64,000 bases of DNA, taken from positions 496,001-560,000 of the forward strand of contig NZ_JYLF01000001.1 of assembly GCF_001043055.1 (NCBI RefSeq), given 5' to 3'. Source of the stretch: Pseudomonas weihenstephanensis. GTDB lineage: Bacteria; Pseudomonadota; Gammaproteobacteria; Pseudomonadales; Pseudomonadaceae. The position numbers were made by a program, and so were the translations under genes. Shown here one piece after another: positions 26,706 to 36,291 of the stretch (within the stretch, counting starts at the first letter, position 1; every line of letters begins with the position of its first letter). The notes beneath the pieces are model-generated. The model saw only the letters and a program-made list of their open reading frames with translations, was not told where the DNA came from and did not search any database.

Positions 26706-28316
26706 TTAGGCGTCGAGGCCGAGCATGTCACGGGCCACGGCTTCGGCAATACGAATGCCATCCACCCCGGCTGACAGGATGCCGCCCGCATAGCCGGCGC
26801 CTTCACCGGCCGGGAACAGCCCTTTGACGTTGAGGCTTTGCATCGACGCGTCACGGGTCATGCGCAGGGGCGATGAGGTGCGGGTTTCGATACCGGTCAG
26901 GATCGCGTCATGCATCGAGAAACCTTTGATTTGCTTCTCAAACGCAGGCAAGGCTTCGCGGATGGCTTCAATGGCGTAATCGGGCAAGGCCAGCGCCAGG
27001 TCGCCCAGCGCTACGCCAGGCTTGTACGACGGTTCTACACTGCCCAACGCCGTCGAAGGTTTACCAGCAATAAAGTCACCGACCAACTGCGCCGGCGCTT
27101 CGTAGTTGCTGCCCCCCAAAATGTAGGCGTGCGCTTCGAGGCGCTCTTGCAGTTCGATACCGGCCAATGGGCCGCCCGGGTAGTCTTCGGGGGTGATGCC
27201 GACCACGATGCCCGAGTTGGCATTGCGCTCGTTACGCGAGTATTGGCTCATGCCGTTGGTGACCACACGGCCAGGCTCGCTGGTGGCGGCAACCACAGTA
27301 CCGCCAGGGCACATGCAGAAGCTGTACACCGAGCGACCGTTTTTAGCGTGGTGCACCAGCTTGTAGTCAGCGGCACCCAGTTTCGGGTGACCGGCGTATT
27401 TGCCCAACCGCGCGCTGTCGATCAGCGATTGCGGGTGTTCAATCCGGAAGCCTACCGAGAACGGCTTGGCCTCCATGTACACGCCACGGTCATGCAGCAT
27501 ACGGAAGGTGTCACGGGCACTGTGGCCCAACGCCAGGATCACATGGCGGGAGTTCAGTTGCTCGCCATCGGTCAGTACCACGCCGGTCAGCTGACCATTG
27601 TCGATCAGTACATCTGCCACGCGTTGCTGGAAGCGCACTTCGCCACCCAGCGCTTCGATTTGCTGACGCATGTTTTCTACGACACCGGTCAGACGGAACG
27701 TACCGATATGCGGCTTGCTGACGTAGAGGATTTCGTCGGGTGCGCCTGCTTTCACGAACTCGTGCAGCACTTTTCGACCGTGGTGCTTGGGATCTTTGAT
27801 CTGGCTGTACAGTTTGCCGTCAGAGAATGTCCCGGCACCGCCTTCACCAAACTGCACGTTGGACTCCGGGTTGAGCACGTTTTTGCGCCACAGCCCCCAC
27901 GTGTCTTTGGTGCGCTGGCGCACTTCAGTGCCGCGCTCAAGGATGATGGGCTTGAAACCCATCTGTGCCAGCAACAGGCCAGCAAAAATGCCGCAAGGCC
28001 CGAAGCCGACCACAATAGGGCGTTCGCTCAAATCGTGTGGGGCGTGACCGACGACTTTGTAGCTGACATCCGGTGCCGGATTGACGTTGCGGTCGTCCGC
28101 GAACTTGAGCAGCAACGGCGCTTCATCACGCACCGACAGGTCGATGGTGTAGATAAAGCACAGTTCGGAAGATTTTTTACGCGCATCGTAGCTGCGCTTG
28201 AACAAGGTGAAGTCGAGCAGGTCAGCATCGGCGATGCCCAGGCGTTGCACGATGGCAGGGCGCAGGTCTTCTTCGGGATGGTCGATCGGCAACTTGAGTT
28301 CGGTAATTCGTAACAT
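26706..28316 (-). CDS. COG2509-type FAD-dependent oxidoreductase
   Basis: A 536-residue flavoprotein of the 'uncharacterised FAD-dependent dehydrogenase' class. The N-terminal 90 or so residues (MLRITELKLPIDHPEEDL onward) are a small alpha/beta domain typical of the class. The dinucleotide-binding GFGPCGIFAGLLLAQMG is at about 105, and a second FAD contact GLFPAGEGAGYAGGILSAGVDG is near the C-terminus. The substrate is unknown. I took ATG 28316, which gives the conserved start. The gene stands alone and ends at a REP-type terminator. Confidence 0.88.
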   Translation of the reverse strand: MLRITELKLPIDHPEEDLRPAIVQRLGIADADLLDFTLFKRSYDARKKSSELCFIYTIDLSVRDEAPLLLKFADDRNVNPAPDVSYKVVGHAPHDLSERPIVVGFGPCGIFAGLLLAQMGFKPIILERGTEVRQRTKDTWGLWRKNVLNPESNVQFGEGGAGTFSDGKLYSQIKDPKHHGRKVLHEFVKAGAPDEILYVSKPHIGTFRLTGVVENMRQQIEALGGEVRFQQRVADVLIDNGQLTGVVLTDGEQLNSRHVILALGHSARDTFRMLHDRGVYMEAKPFSVGFRIEHPQSLIDSARLGKYAGHPKLGAADYKLVHHAKNGRSVYSFCMCPGGTVVAATSEPGRVVTNGMSQYSRNERNANSGIVVGITPEDYPGGPLAGIELQERLEAHAYILGGSNYEAPAQLVGDFIAGKPSTALGSVEPSYKPGVALGDLALALPDYAIEAIREALPAFEKQIKGFSMHDAILTGIETRTSSPLRMTRDASMQSLNVKGLFPAGEGAGYAGGILSAGVDGIRIAEAVARDMLGLDA

Positions 28317-28431
28317 GACGGTGTCCAGTATCGGGGCCAGGTATACCCCAGCAGCCATAGACCGGCGATTATAGGCTGCTTCGGGGTAAAACCGTCAGGC
28401 TAAAACGGCAATGTTCAGTAACAACCGTCGA

Positions 28432-29106
28432 TTAATCGTTCCGTGCGCCGCCGAAATAACCGCAGCCGCGTTGAACCTGACCATTGACGCGCAGTTCTGC
28501 TCCCAGGTGCTGCACGCTGCCATCAACGCTGTCGGTGCAGCGTTGCGGGGCGACCCACAGTTCGATGCGTTGGTTGTTGGCTTCAGTGGACAAGTAGAAG
28601 CGGCCGTCGCCCACTTGTTCTTCAACATAGGGCAGTACCAGCGGTGGCTGGCCTTCACGGGTCATTTGCAGGCCTTTGCCGCTGGCGCGCACTTCCCACG
28701 CCGGGCCGTTACCGTTGGCATGCACGGTCAGTTGTTTGAAGTTCGGGTCTTTGCAGGCGCTGCTGCTGCGCTCCAGACGATAGAGCTGCTTAACATTGAC
28801 TTCGCCATCGGAACCGGCTGATTTGCTGGCAGTAAAGCTGCCACGAATGTCTGCGAATAACGCGCCAGGTTTGACAGGCATATCCATCGCATCTTGTACG
28901 AGGGTGGTGTCAGCGCTGTCGCGAACCACATAGCGCTGTTGCCCGATACAGGGTTGGAACACCAGCTCGCCGTTGGCCGAGAGCAGTTCACCTTGCAGGC
29001 GGGACAAACCGGCATTGCTGTCCACCGGTTTGCTGTTGAACAGTTGGCAGCCCGCAAACACGGGGAGCAGGGCGACTAAAACGAAGGAACGGGCAACACG
29101 CATCAT
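28432..29106 (-). CDS. Uncharacterised lipoprotein (COG3650-like)
   Basis: A 224-residue lipoprotein, signal MMRVARSFVLVALLPVFAGC. After the anchor, two repeated beta-rich units are likely: LSANGELVFQPCIGQQRYVV and the later RIELWVAPQRCTDS. Four further Cys (PCIG, SACKD, QRCTD, RGCGY) could form disulfides in the periplasm. AGGAG five bases before the ATG-ATG pair supports this start. I think it belongs to the COG3650-type envelope proteins, but am not certain. Confidence 0.7.
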   Translation of the reverse strand: MMRVARSFVLVALLPVFAGCQLFNSKPVDSNAGLSRLQGELLSANGELVFQPCIGQQRYVVRDSADTTLVQDAMDMPVKPGALFADIRGSFTASKSAGSDGEVNVKQLYRLERSSSACKDPNFKQLTVHANGNGPAWEVRASGKGLQMTREGQPPLVLPYVEEQVGDGRFYLSTEANNQRIELWVAPQRCTDSVDGSVQHLGAELRVNGQVQRGCGYFGGARND

Positions 29107-29162
29107 TGGGACTCCTGACAAGTGTCGCCACGTTACTTAGGCGCGACGCGCATCACAAGTGT

Positions 29163-29762
29163 TTAGCCCACCTGATAGGTCTGACCTGTGTGCAGACCTT
29201 CGACACTTTTGGCGTACGCCAAAGCCACGTCCGCAGCCGGCACCGGCTTGAAACCGCGGAAGTACGGTGCGTAATGGCCCATGGCTTCTTCGAGCACCGT
29301 CGGGCTGACCGAGTTCACCCGTAGCCCACGGGGCAGTTCAATGGCGGCAGCTTTTACAAAACCATCCAGTGCGGCATTCACCAGCGCGGCCGAACTGCCC
29401 GTGCGAATCGGTTCGCGATTGATCACACCGCTGGTGAAGGTGAACGAGGCGCCATCATTGGCGAATTCGCGTCCGATCAACAGCAAATTGACTTGGCCCA
29501 TGAGCTTGTTCTGCAAGCCCAATGCAAAGTCTTTTTCGCTCATCTCGCCCAAGGGAGCAAACGTGACGCTACCGGCGGCGCAGATCAGCGCGTCAAATCG
29601 ACCGGTTTGTTCAAACAGTTTGCGAATCGAGGCGCTGTCGCTGATGTCCACCTGCACGTCACCACTTTTAAGGCCAATGCGCACAATCTCATGGCGGCCC
29701 GAGAGTTCGCGATCAATGGCCGAACCGATGGTGCCGTGTGCGCCGATCAACAGAATTTTCAT
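29163..29762 (-). CDS. Classical-like SDR without canonical active site (Lin1944-like)
   Basis: A 199-residue Rossmann protein. The cofactor loop GAHGTIGSAI is at residues 8-17, and DVQVDISDSASIRKL and LICAAGSVTFAPL match the adenine and NNAG-type motifs. At the active site, where SDRs have Ser-Tyr-xxx-Lys, it has TSGVINREPIRTGSSAALVN then AALDGF: the Tyr and Lys are absent. This agrees with the Lin1944-like SDR group, which lacks the catalytic residues. It probably binds NAD(P)H; activity is unknown. It is divergent from a LysR gene 104 bases away, its likely regulator. Confidence 0.85.
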   Translation of the reverse strand: MKILLIGAHGTIGSAIDRELSGRHEIVRIGLKSGDVQVDISDSASIRKLFEQTGRFDALICAAGSVTFAPLGEMSEKDFALGLQNKLMGQVNLLLIGREFANDGASFTFTSGVINREPIRTGSSAALVNAALDGFVKAAAIELPRGLRVNSVSPTVLEEAMGHYAPYFRGFKPVPAADVALAYAKSVEGLHTGQTYQVG

Positions 29763-29866
29763 GATGTGTTCCTGGAGTGGGTGGGTGTGGACTCAGTCTA
29801 GTACTGGTTTTTTGGAGCGATAAGCGCACTAATAGGCAACCTTTGGTTTTCATATGGAAACAATTG

Positions 29867-30775
29867 ATGAGCGAAATGGATGACCTTGCGGCGTTTGCCG
29901 TGTTGATCGACGCGGGCAGTTTTACCTTGGCTGCCCAGCAACTGGGTTGCAGCAAGGGTCAGTTGTCCAAACGCATCAGCCAATTGGAAGCGCAGTTTTC
30001 GGTGGTACTGCTGCACCGCACCACCCGTCGTTTGAGCCTCACGGCGGCGGGCGCAGCACTATTGCCCCAAGCGCAGGCATTGGTGGTGCAAGTGGAGCGA
30101 GCGCGTCAGGCTTTAGCCCGTCTGAAGGAGGATATGGCGGGGCCTGTGCGTATGACGGTTCCGGTTTCTTTAGGTGAAACCTTCTTCGATTCGTTGTTGC
30201 TGGAGTTCTCGCGTGATTACCCCGATGTCCAGGTCGAACTGGAACTCAACAACAGCTATCGCGATCTGGCGCGTGACGGGTTTGATCTGGCGATCCGCTC
30301 ACAGGTGCACAGTCACGAGCGCCTGGTGGCCAAACAGGTGGTCAACTGGCACGAAATGACCTGCGCCAGCCCTGCATACCTGGCGCAAAACGGTGAACCC
30401 GTAACGCCACAGCAACTGGTCGGGCACAGCTGTTTGCTTAACAGTCACTACAGTGGCCGTGAAGAGTGGCAGTACCACCAGCAGCATGAACTGCATCGGG
30501 TGCGTGTCTCGGGGCCGTTTGCCAGTAATCACTACAGCTTGCTGAAAAAAGCGGCAGTGATTGGCGCCGGTATCGCACGTTTGCCGTCGTACATGCTTCA
30601 CAACGAATTGGCAGACGGCCGCTTGTGCGTATTGCTGCGTGACTACCAGACCCGCAGTCACCCGATGTACCTCGTGCATCCGTATCAGGGCGGTTTGCCC
30701 AAGCGTACCCAGGTGTTGGCAGATTACCTGGCCGGATGGTTTCAGCGCAGCGGTGAGAGCATGGCGCAGCTTTAG
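29867..30775 (+). CDS. LysR-family transcriptional regulator
   Basis: A 302-residue LTTR. The winged HTH is at residues 1-60 (AAFAVLIDAGSFTLAAQQLG, SKGQLSKRISQLE, LLHRTTRRLSLT). An effector domain of two alpha/beta lobes follows from about 90 (RMTVPVSLGETFFDSLLLEF onward), resembling the AaeR/DsdC-type short-loop group. ATG 29867 is preceded by GGAAA at six bases. It is divergent from the SDR gene, the classic layout for an LTTR and its target. Its 3' end overlaps the convergent doxX gene by four bases. Confidence 0.9.
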   Translation: MSEMDDLAAFAVLIDAGSFTLAAQQLGCSKGQLSKRISQLEAQFSVVLLHRTTRRLSLTAAGAALLPQAQALVVQVERARQALARLKEDMAGPVRMTVPVSLGETFFDSLLLEFSRDYPDVQVELELNNSYRDLARDGFDLAIRSQVHSHERLVAKQVVNWHEMTCASPAYLAQNGEPVTPQQLVGHSCLLNSHYSGREEWQYHQQHELHRVRVSGPFASNHYSLLKKAAVIGAGIARLPSYMLHNELADGRLCVLLRDYQTRSHPMYLVHPYQGGLPKRTQVLADYLAGWFQRSGESMAQL

Positions 30776-31275
30776 CCAAAACGCCGGGCAATCAGGTGAT
30801 CAATCGAGAAGGCTCCCGGCCCTTTGGCCATCAGGTACAGCAAAATTGCGATCCACGTGCCGTGAGTGGGATACGCATCGGGGTAGACGAATAGCTGAAT
30901 GGTCAGGGTCATGCCGAGCAGGGCTAACGCTGAAAAGCGCGTAGCCAGGCCCAGCAAGATCAGCACAGGGAAAAAATGTTCGCAAAACGCCGCCGCGTGG
31001 GCCGCGAACTCAGGAGAAAGCACAGGCAGCTTGTATTCGTGACTGAACAGGTAAACCGCAGAGCCTGACAAACGTGGCATACCCAGTTCGAACGTGCCGG
31101 ACACCAGGTCCACGGCAAACCCTTCGACCTTGGTTTGCCCGGACTTCCAGAATACGGCCGCAATTGAGACCCGGGCGATCAAGGCGATCAGTGTGTGGGG
31201 AATGCATTGCATCCACCCAATCACACGGGCGAGTGCGCGCCGAAACACGCAGGAATGTTCAGCACACGTGTTCAT
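30772..31275 (-). CDS. bufD: DoxX family membrane protein of the bufferin operon
   Basis: A 167-residue inner-membrane protein with four hydrophobic segments, beginning LIALIARVSIAAVFWKSGQTKVEG (the DoxX F..GxxK motif). The others are AAFCEHFFPVLILLGLATRF, ALALLGMTLTIQLFVYP and WIAILLYLMAKGPG. DoxX proteins are found as the fourth gene of DUF2282-DUF692-DUF2063 operons (also called gigT in Cupriavidus). Its start overlaps the bufC stop (ATGA). The symbol follows the operon order and is less sure than the family call. Confidence 0.85.
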   Translation of the reverse strand: MNTCAEHSCVFRRALARVIGWMQCIPHTLIALIARVSIAAVFWKSGQTKVEGFAVDLVSGTFELGMPRLSGSAVYLFSHEYKLPVLSPEFAAHAAAFCEHFFPVLILLGLATRFSALALLGMTLTIQLFVYPDAYPTHGTWIAILLYLMAKGPGAFSIDHLIARRFG

Positions 31276-32048
31276 GGCGATACCTCGGGGCTGGGCTGCA
31301 GTTCAGTGATGGCGCCTTGGCTGATCAATAGCGCCAGGCTTTGGCTTAAATCGAAAAGCGGGTCGGCTTGCAGTGCATAGGCGGCGGCTTCGCCGAGCGG
31401 GCAGCCGCTTTTCATAAACCGTACAAAGGCCACGCACCCTGAGCGCACGGCGAAGACTTCAACACTCAAGCCGTTACGCAGCACCAATGTGCTTTGCGGT
31501 TGGAGCGGGTCAAGTCCTTTGATTTGGCCTTGACCATGATGCGCGGCCCATAACGCAGCGACGGCATAAGGCGAATGCAGGGTGGCAACGCTGGGGTGCA
31601 GCGTCATGCGTAACTGGTCCAATGTGTCGGGCGTGCTCAATGCAAGGGCCAGGGTTTGCGGGGCCACGGGGCTGGCATCGGCGGCGTGAAAGGCCTGCAC
31701 ACACAGCCGTTCAAGACGGGCCACATCCGCCAGGTAAGGCACTTTGTTGGCGGGCGCGAAACCCTGGATGAAATCCGCAAACTGGCGGCCGTAGGTGCTC
31801 ATGACCGGGTTTTGGGGGGGGTGTTTCTGAATGAATAACTGCGCCATGGCGTTAAAGAACGCTTCGCCGACCAGTTGTGCAACCACCGGAAAGCTGGACT
31901 CTAACGCGTTGATCAAGCCACTTTGTACATTGTTGCGGTAGACCGAAAAACGGCTGAGGATATCGCCGCCGCTGGGGCTGATGATCCCTTGTGGGCAGGC
32001 GTGTTGTGGGGCAAGCACAGCGGCGCTGAATGCCTGTTGCAAGGTCAT
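31272..32048 (-). CDS. bufC: DUF2063 / HvfC-type partner protein of the MNIO enzyme
   Basis: A 258-residue protein. The N-terminal DUF2063 domain (about 1-95) has [32 protein letters not shown], a family hallmark. The remainder is a less conserved domain ending in [13 protein letters not shown]2063 proteins work with DUF692 enzymes, recognising the precursor peptide, as in the methanobactin MbnB/MbnC pair (established for that system). Four-base ATGA overlaps with both neighbouring genes show a tightly coupled operon. Confidence 0.9.
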   Translation of the reverse strand: MTLQQAFSAAVLAPQHACPQGIISPSGGDILSRFSVYRNNVQSGLINALESSFPVVAQLVGEAFFNAMAQLFIQKHPPQNPVMSTYGRQFADFIQGFAPANKVPYLADVARLERLCVQAFHAADASPVAPQTLALALSTPDTLDQLRMTLHPSVATLHSPYAVAALWAAHHGQGQIKGLDPLQPQSTLVLRNGLSVEVFAVRSGCVAFVRFMKSGCPLGEAAAYALQADPLFDLSQSLALLISQGAITELQPSPEVSP

Positions 32049-32932
32049 GGGAACACCTGTGGGGTTGAGTGTAAAAAGTGCTCGGCGAGTTGAGCTTCGG
32101 TGATCAGTGCGCTCAGCTCAGGCAGGTGATTGTCGCGTTCGATCAGCGTCGCCACAGGCCCGGTGCGTGCCAGCACCTGCTGATAGAGGGCCCACACCGC
32201 GTCATCGATAGCTGCCCCGTGGTTGTCTATCAACAAACGTTGACCCGCGCTGTCGGTGTCTTCGGCAAAACCCGCCAGATGTAGCTCACCCACCGTATGT
32301 AACGGCAAGGCATCGATATAGGCCAAAGGGTCGCGTGCATGGTTGGTGCACGACACGTAAACGTTGTTGACATCCAGCAGCAAACCGCAGCCGGTGCGTT
32401 GTATGACGTGCTCTATAAAGGCCGCCTCGGTATAGCTGGCCTGATCGAACTCGATATACGTGGCCGGGTTTTCCAGCAACATCGTGCGTTGCAGTGTGTT
32501 TTGGACCTGGTCGATATGGGCGCACACCCGTGTCAGCGTGGCGTCGTCATAGCGTAATGGCAGCAGGTCATTGAGGAAAAAAGGGCCGTGGGTGGACCAG
32601 GCCAGATGTTCGGAAAACTGCTCGGGCTGGTAGCGCTCAAGCAAGGTTTTCAAACGTTTCAAATGTTCGGAATCGAGCGCTGCGTCGGCGCCTATAGACA
32701 GGCCGACACCGTGAATGGACAGCGGGTAGTGTTCACGAATCAACGTTAAGTAATGATGAAACGGACCCCCGGCCACCATGTAGTTTTCGGCATGTACTTC
32801 GAAGAACCCGACATCAGGACGGGTTTGGAGTACATCCTTGAAATGCTCGGCCTTGAGCCCCAACCCCACGCGCGGTGGAAGTTGGGGCGCACCAGGCGCG
32901 ATGAGCGAAGCATCAGGGCTGTGCATCATCAT
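32045..32932 (-). CDS. bufB: DUF692 multinuclear non-heme iron oxidase (MNIO), bufferin-maturing
   Basis: A 295-residue DUF692 TIM-barrel enzyme. Metal-ligand motifs are seen in order: [11 protein letters not shown] (His/Glu), [19 protein letters not shown] (Glu), [11 protein letters not shown] (Asp), GELHLAGF (His), DNHG and LIERDN. MNIOs oxidise Cys or other residues of RiPP precursors using O2 and two or three iron ions. Here the substrate should be the DUF2282 product encoded 17 bases upstream, whose Cys would become thiooxazole-type copper ligands (known for Caulobacter bufferins; inferred here). Three consecutive ATG codons open the gene; the first is used here. Confidence 0.92.
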   Translation of the reverse strand: MMMHSPDASLIAPGAPQLPPRVGLGLKAEHFKDVLQTRPDVGFFEVHAENYMVAGGPFHHYLTLIREHYPLSIHGVGLSIGADAALDSEHLKRLKTLLERYQPEQFSEHLAWSTHGPFFLNDLLPLRYDDATLTRVCAHIDQVQNTLQRTMLLENPATYIEFDQASYTEAAFIEHVIQRTGCGLLLDVNNVYVSCTNHARDPLAYIDALPLHTVGELHLAGFAEDTDSAGQRLLIDNHGAAIDDAVWALYQQVLARTGPVATLIERDNHLPELSALITEAQLAEHFLHSTPQVFP

Positions 32933-32949
32933 GACTCTGGCGCCGTGTT

Positions 32950-33258
32950 TCAGGACTTGGCTGTGAAAGCGGCCAGTTGGCCAAAACCGGTGGGCGAGGT
33001 GCTGCTGGTGGTTTTTTCGCAGCTGCCTTTAGGGACGAGTTTCCAGGCGTTGGCTTGATGGTCAGTTTTGGCAGTGCCAGCGCAGGTGGTGCCAGCGCCC
33101 GCCGCGCAATCGTTTTGGCCTTTCATGGCCACACCGAAGCATTTTTCCATGTCGCCCGCAGCCACAGCGGTCGTTGGCAGAGCAGCGATGCTCAATGCAG
33201 AACCCAACGCCAAAGCCAGAGCAGCGGCGGACACAGTGCGGGTGGTTTTGTTAGTCAT
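32950..33258 (-). CDS. bufA: DUF2282 bufferin-type copper-binding precursor peptide
   Basis: A 102-residue exported peptide. A Sec signal peptide of about 33 residues ends PTTAVA-AGD. The core is [20 protein letters not shown] and LVPKGSCEK: four Cys at 40, 51, 59 and 80, exactly the DUF2282/BufA1 pattern. A Ser/Thr-rich C-terminal tail follows. BufA1 peptides are modified on Cys by the DUF692/DUF2063 pair and then sequester copper in the periplasm. GGAG lies eight bases before the ATG. It heads the four-gene operon bufA-bufB-bufC-doxX. Confidence 0.92.
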   Translation of the reverse strand: MTNKTTRTVSAAALALALGSALSIAALPTTAVAAGDMEKCFGVAMKGQNDCAAGAGTTCAGTAKTDHQANAWKLVPKGSCEKTTSSTSPTGFGQLAAFTAKS

Positions 33259-33321
33259 GGTGTTTCTCCAGGGTTGAGGTTTTATGCCTGCCAGCAGCGA
33301 ATGTCTGCCGGCTTACCCCAC

Positions 33322-33349
33322 TAGAGAAACGAGGTCTGGATTTGTTACA
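33322..33349 (-). promoter_or_regulatory. Candidate ECF-type promoter of the buf operon
   Basis: On the minus strand TGTAAC (33344-33349) is followed after 16 bases by TCTCTA (33322-33327). TGTAAC-type -35 boxes are typical of ECF sigma factors, and buf/gig operons elsewhere are under ECF control. No sigma-factor gene is in the window, so this rests on motif shape only. It lies 64 bases before the bufA ATG. Confidence 0.4.
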
Positions 33350-33524
33350 GAGAACTCAAAAAAAAATTGAAATGAGTGTTTTTTATTCACCGGGTGAATG
33401 CGGCCTCTCTTAGGCGCGGTTGAAGGATTTTACGACCGCTGCGTCTCTGAACGCCGCAGTCTCACTGCTCGTCCGCGGCTCCAGGTGTTAGGTGCGTGCG
33501 GCATGACTTCATGGCTGCGGGTCA
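33350..33524. other. Intergenic region between the buf and bra operons
   Basis: With the buf promoter and bra terminator on its flanks, this gap of about 310 bases has no gene I can support. It contains an AT-rich part (33355-33390) that could be a second promoter element or UP-like sequence for bufA. Confidence 0.4.
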
Positions 33525-33551
33525 TAAAAAACGGCCCCGTAAGGCCGTTTA
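33525..33551 (-). terminator. Rho-independent terminator of the bra operon
   Basis: Arms AACGGCC / GGCCGTT with a CCGTAA loop; on the minus strand followed by TTTTTAT. It is 18 bases past the braG stop. Confidence 0.85.
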
Positions 33552-33568
33552 GGGTGTGGCTGGCAGGG

Positions 33569-34270
33569 TTAGCCGCCCAGGTAAGCGTCGCGCACTTTTG
33601 GGTCGTTGAGCAGTTGCTCTCCGGTGCCCTGCATGACGACTCGGCCGTTTTCCAAGACATACGCGCGGTCGGCAATTTTCAGTGCCTGGTTGGCGTTTTG
33701 CTCCACCAGAAACACCGTCACGCCTTCTTTGCGCAGTTGCTCGATGATGTCGAAAATCTGCTGAATGATGATCGGTGCCAAGCCTAATGATGGCTCGTCA
33801 AGCAGCAACAGCTTGGGTTTGCTCATCAGTGCGCGCCCAATCGCGAGCATTTGCTGCTCGCCCCCGGACATGGTTCCGCCGCGTTGGGTAAAGCGCTCTT
33901 TCAGACGCGGGAAAAGATGCAGCACCTTGTCCATTTGCTCCTGATAGTCGTGCTTGTCGGTGAAAAAACCGCCCATGGCGAGATTTTCTTCCACCGTCAG
34001 TCGGGCAAACACCCGACGGCCTTCAGGCACCACGGCGATGCTCTTGCGCATGATGTGCGCAGAACTCAAGCCCACCAGCTCTTCGCCCAAATAGCGAATG
34101 CTGCCGCTGTGGGCTTGCGGTGAGCCGCACAAGGTCATCATCAACGTCGATTTGCCAGCACCGTTGGCACCGATCAGCGTCACGATTTCCCCCTGACGCA
34201 CTTCGACATTGACACTGTGCAGCGCCTGAATCTTGCCGTAGAAGGTCGAAACGTTTTCGAATTGCAGCAT
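33569..34270 (-). CDS. braG: Branched-chain amino acid ABC transporter ATPase BraG (LivF)
   Basis: A 233-residue ABC ATPase: Walker A GANGAGKST, Q-loop region, signature MSGGEQQML, Walker B LLLLDEPSLGLAP, and H-loop FLVEQNA. It is the shorter LivF-type subunit that pairs with BraF to energise import of Leu, Ile and Val. It starts immediately after the braF stop. A terminator follows, so it is the last gene of braCDEFG. Confidence 0.95.
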   Translation of the reverse strand: MLQFENVSTFYGKIQALHSVNVEVRQGEIVTLIGANGAGKSTLMMTLCGSPQAHSGSIRYLGEELVGLSSAHIMRKSIAVVPEGRRVFARLTVEENLAMGGFFTDKHDYQEQMDKVLHLFPRLKERFTQRGGTMSGGEQQMLAIGRALMSKPKLLLLDEPSLGLAPIIIQQIFDIIEQLRKEGVTVFLVEQNANQALKIADRAYVLENGRVVMQGTGEQLLNDPKVRDAYLGG

Positions 34271-35038
34271 TTACGCTTCCCCCAAATAGGCTTTGATCAC
34301 GTCAGGGTTGTCGCGGATCTGTTCCGGTGTGCCATCAGCCAAAGGCGTGCCTTGGTTGATAACCACGATGTGGTCAGAAATGCTCATCACCAGCTTCATG
34401 TCGTGTTCAATCAGCAATACCGTGGCGTTGTGCTCTTCGCGCAGCACGCTGATCAACGCTTTCAGGTCCTCGGTTTCCTTGGGGTTAAGCCCCGCAGCGG
34501 GTTCGTCGAGCATGAGAATGCGCGGGCGCGTCATCATGCAGCGAGCGATTTCAAGGCGCCGTTGCTGGCCATAAGCCAATGTGCCCGCCGGGCGGTTGGC
34601 GAACTCGGTCAGGTTGACCTTGTCCAGCCAGTACGCGGCGTACTCCATTGCATCACGTTCGCTTTTACGAAACGCCGGGGTCTTGAACAGCCCTGCCAGA
34701 AAGTTGGTATTGAGGTGGCGATGCTGTGCGATCAGCAGGTTCTCGACGGCGGTCATGTCTTTAAACAGGCGTACGTTCTGGAAGGTACGCACGACGCCCT
34801 TGCGGGCGATTTCATGACCCGGCAAGCCTTCAATCGACTGACCATCGAGCAGGATGCTGCCAGCCGAAGGCTTGTAGAAGCCGGTCAGGCAGTTGAATAC
34901 GGTTGTTTTGCCGGCCCCGTTAGGGCCGATCATTGATACAACCTGTTTTTCTTTGACGGTCAGGCCCACGCCGTTGACCGCCAACAAGCCGCCAAAGCGC
35001 ATGCTCAGGCCGCTGACTTTCAGGATCTCGCGGCTCAT
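34271..35038 (-). CDS. braF: Branched-chain amino acid ABC transporter ATPase BraF (LivG)
   Basis: A 255-residue ABC ATPase with Walker [10 protein letters not shown], signature [13 protein letters not shown] (the LivG variant of LSGGQ), Walker [14 protein letters not shown] and H-loop LLIEHDM. The [20 protein letters not shown] stretch is characteristic of LivG. The start overlaps the braE stop by four bases (ATGA). Confidence 0.95.
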   Translation of the reverse strand: MSREILKVSGLSMRFGGLLAVNGVGLTVKEKQVVSMIGPNGAGKTTVFNCLTGFYKPSAGSILLDGQSIEGLPGHEIARKGVVRTFQNVRLFKDMTAVENLLIAQHRHLNTNFLAGLFKTPAFRKSERDAMEYAAYWLDKVNLTEFANRPAGTLAYGQQRRLEIARCMMTRPRILMLDEPAAGLNPKETEDLKALISVLREEHNATVLLIEHDMKLVMSISDHIVVINQGTPLADGTPEQIRDNPDVIKAYLGEA

Positions 35039-36291
35039 TGGCGCAGCTCCAGGTGAGGACGTTGCATGGGCAGCAGGCCTTGCGGACGCCAGATCATCAT
35101 CAACACCATCAGGGCACCGAACAGCAACATCCGGTACTCACTGAAGTCACGCATCATTTCGGGCAGCAGGATCATCACCACAGCAGCCAGAATCACACCC
35201 AGCTGTGACCCCATACCGCCAAGCACGACGATGGCCAGAATGATCGCCGACTCAAGGAAGGTGAACGATTCCGGGGTCACCAAGCCTTGGCGAGCGGCAA
35301 AGAAGCTGCCCGCAAAGCCCGCAAAGGTCGCGCCCAGGGTGAAAGCTGAAAGCTTGATAATCGTCGGATTCAAACCCAGTGCACGGCAGGCAATTTCGTC
35401 TTCGCGCAGCGCTTCCCACGCACGACCAATGGGCATGCGCAGCAGGCGGTTGATCACGAACAGCACCACCAGCACCAGGACCAATGCGATCAGGTACAGG
35501 AAAATCACCTTGTTGATCGAGTTGTAGGGCAGGCCGAAGTATTCGTGGAAGGTTTGCATGCCTTCAGCGGCGGTTCTGTCGAAGCTCAACCCGAACAGCG
35601 TCGGTTTAGGGATGTTGCTGATGCCGTTTGGTCCGCCGGTGATCTCGGTCAGGTTACGCAGGAACAGGCGAATGATCTCGCCGAAACCCAGCGTCACGAT
35701 GGCCAGATAGTCACCGCGCAAACGCAGCACCGGGAACCCCAGCAGGAAGCCAAACGTAGCCGCCATCAACCCGGCGAGGGGCAGGCACACCCAAAAGCTG
35801 AAACCGAAGAAGTGCGACAGCAACGCGTAGGTGTAAGCGCCCACGGCGTAGAAGCCCACGTAGCCCAGATCCAGCAGACCAGCCAGACCCACCACGATGT
35901 TCAGGCCCAGGCCCAGCATCACGTAGATCAGGATGAGTGTGGCAATGTCCACCGCACCGCGTGAGCCATAGAACGGCCATACCAATGCCACCAGCACCAG
36001 CCCGAGAATGATCCAGCGCTGAGTGCTGGGCAGGGTCAAGAAGTTACTGGCTTTGGCTGGCACTTTTGGCAGGCCGGGCGTGGCTTTCCAGGCCGCGCTC
36101 AATTGTTGGTTGAATAGCACGCGCACAAACATCAGCAACGAGCAGATTGCGATCACGCTCAGGGTAAAGGCGCTGGTGTTGTGAACTTCAATGTTAATCC
36201 CGACGATGGTCAGTTTCAGGCCAAGCACCGGATAGGCGACTGCCCAGACCAGCAGGGCGCTGAAGAGCGCCGACTTAAGATTCCTAGTCAT
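35035..36291 (-). CDS. braE: Branched-chain amino acid permease BraE (LivM)
   Basis: A 418-residue inner-membrane permease with about ten hydrophobic segments. The LivM signature region is [25 protein letters not shown]. The ABC-contact EAA-like loop is [20 protein letters not shown]. An N-terminal extension of about 100 residues precedes the core, as in LivM/BraE. It overlaps braD by four bases and heterodimerises with BraD. Confidence 0.95.
   Translation of the reverse strand: MTRNLKSALFSALLVWAVAYPVLGLKLTIVGINIEVHNTSAFTLSVIAICSLLMFVRVLFNQQLSAAWKATPGLPKVPAKASNFLTLPSTQRWIILGLVLVALVWPFYGSRGAVDIATLILIYVMLGLGLNIVVGLAGLLDLGYVGFYAVGAYTYALLSHFFGFSFWVCLPLAGLMAATFGFLLGFPVLRLRGDYLAIVTLGFGEIIRLFLRNLTEITGGPNGISNIPKPTLFGLSFDRTAAEGMQTFHEYFGLPYNSINKVIFLYLIALVLVLVVLFVINRLLRMPIGRAWEALREDEIACRALGLNPTIIKLSAFTLGATFAGFAGSFFAARQGLVTPESFTFLESAIILAIVVLGGMGSQLGVILAAVVMILLPEMMRDFSEYRMLLFGALMVLMMIWRPQGLLPMQRPHLELRQ

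Noticed and set aside
26910..28313. 467-residue open frame antisense to the COG2509 flavoprotein
   Set aside because: It is His/Val/Arg-rich with no recognisable motif, and the opposite strand encodes a clear flavoprotein; a high-GC shadow frame.
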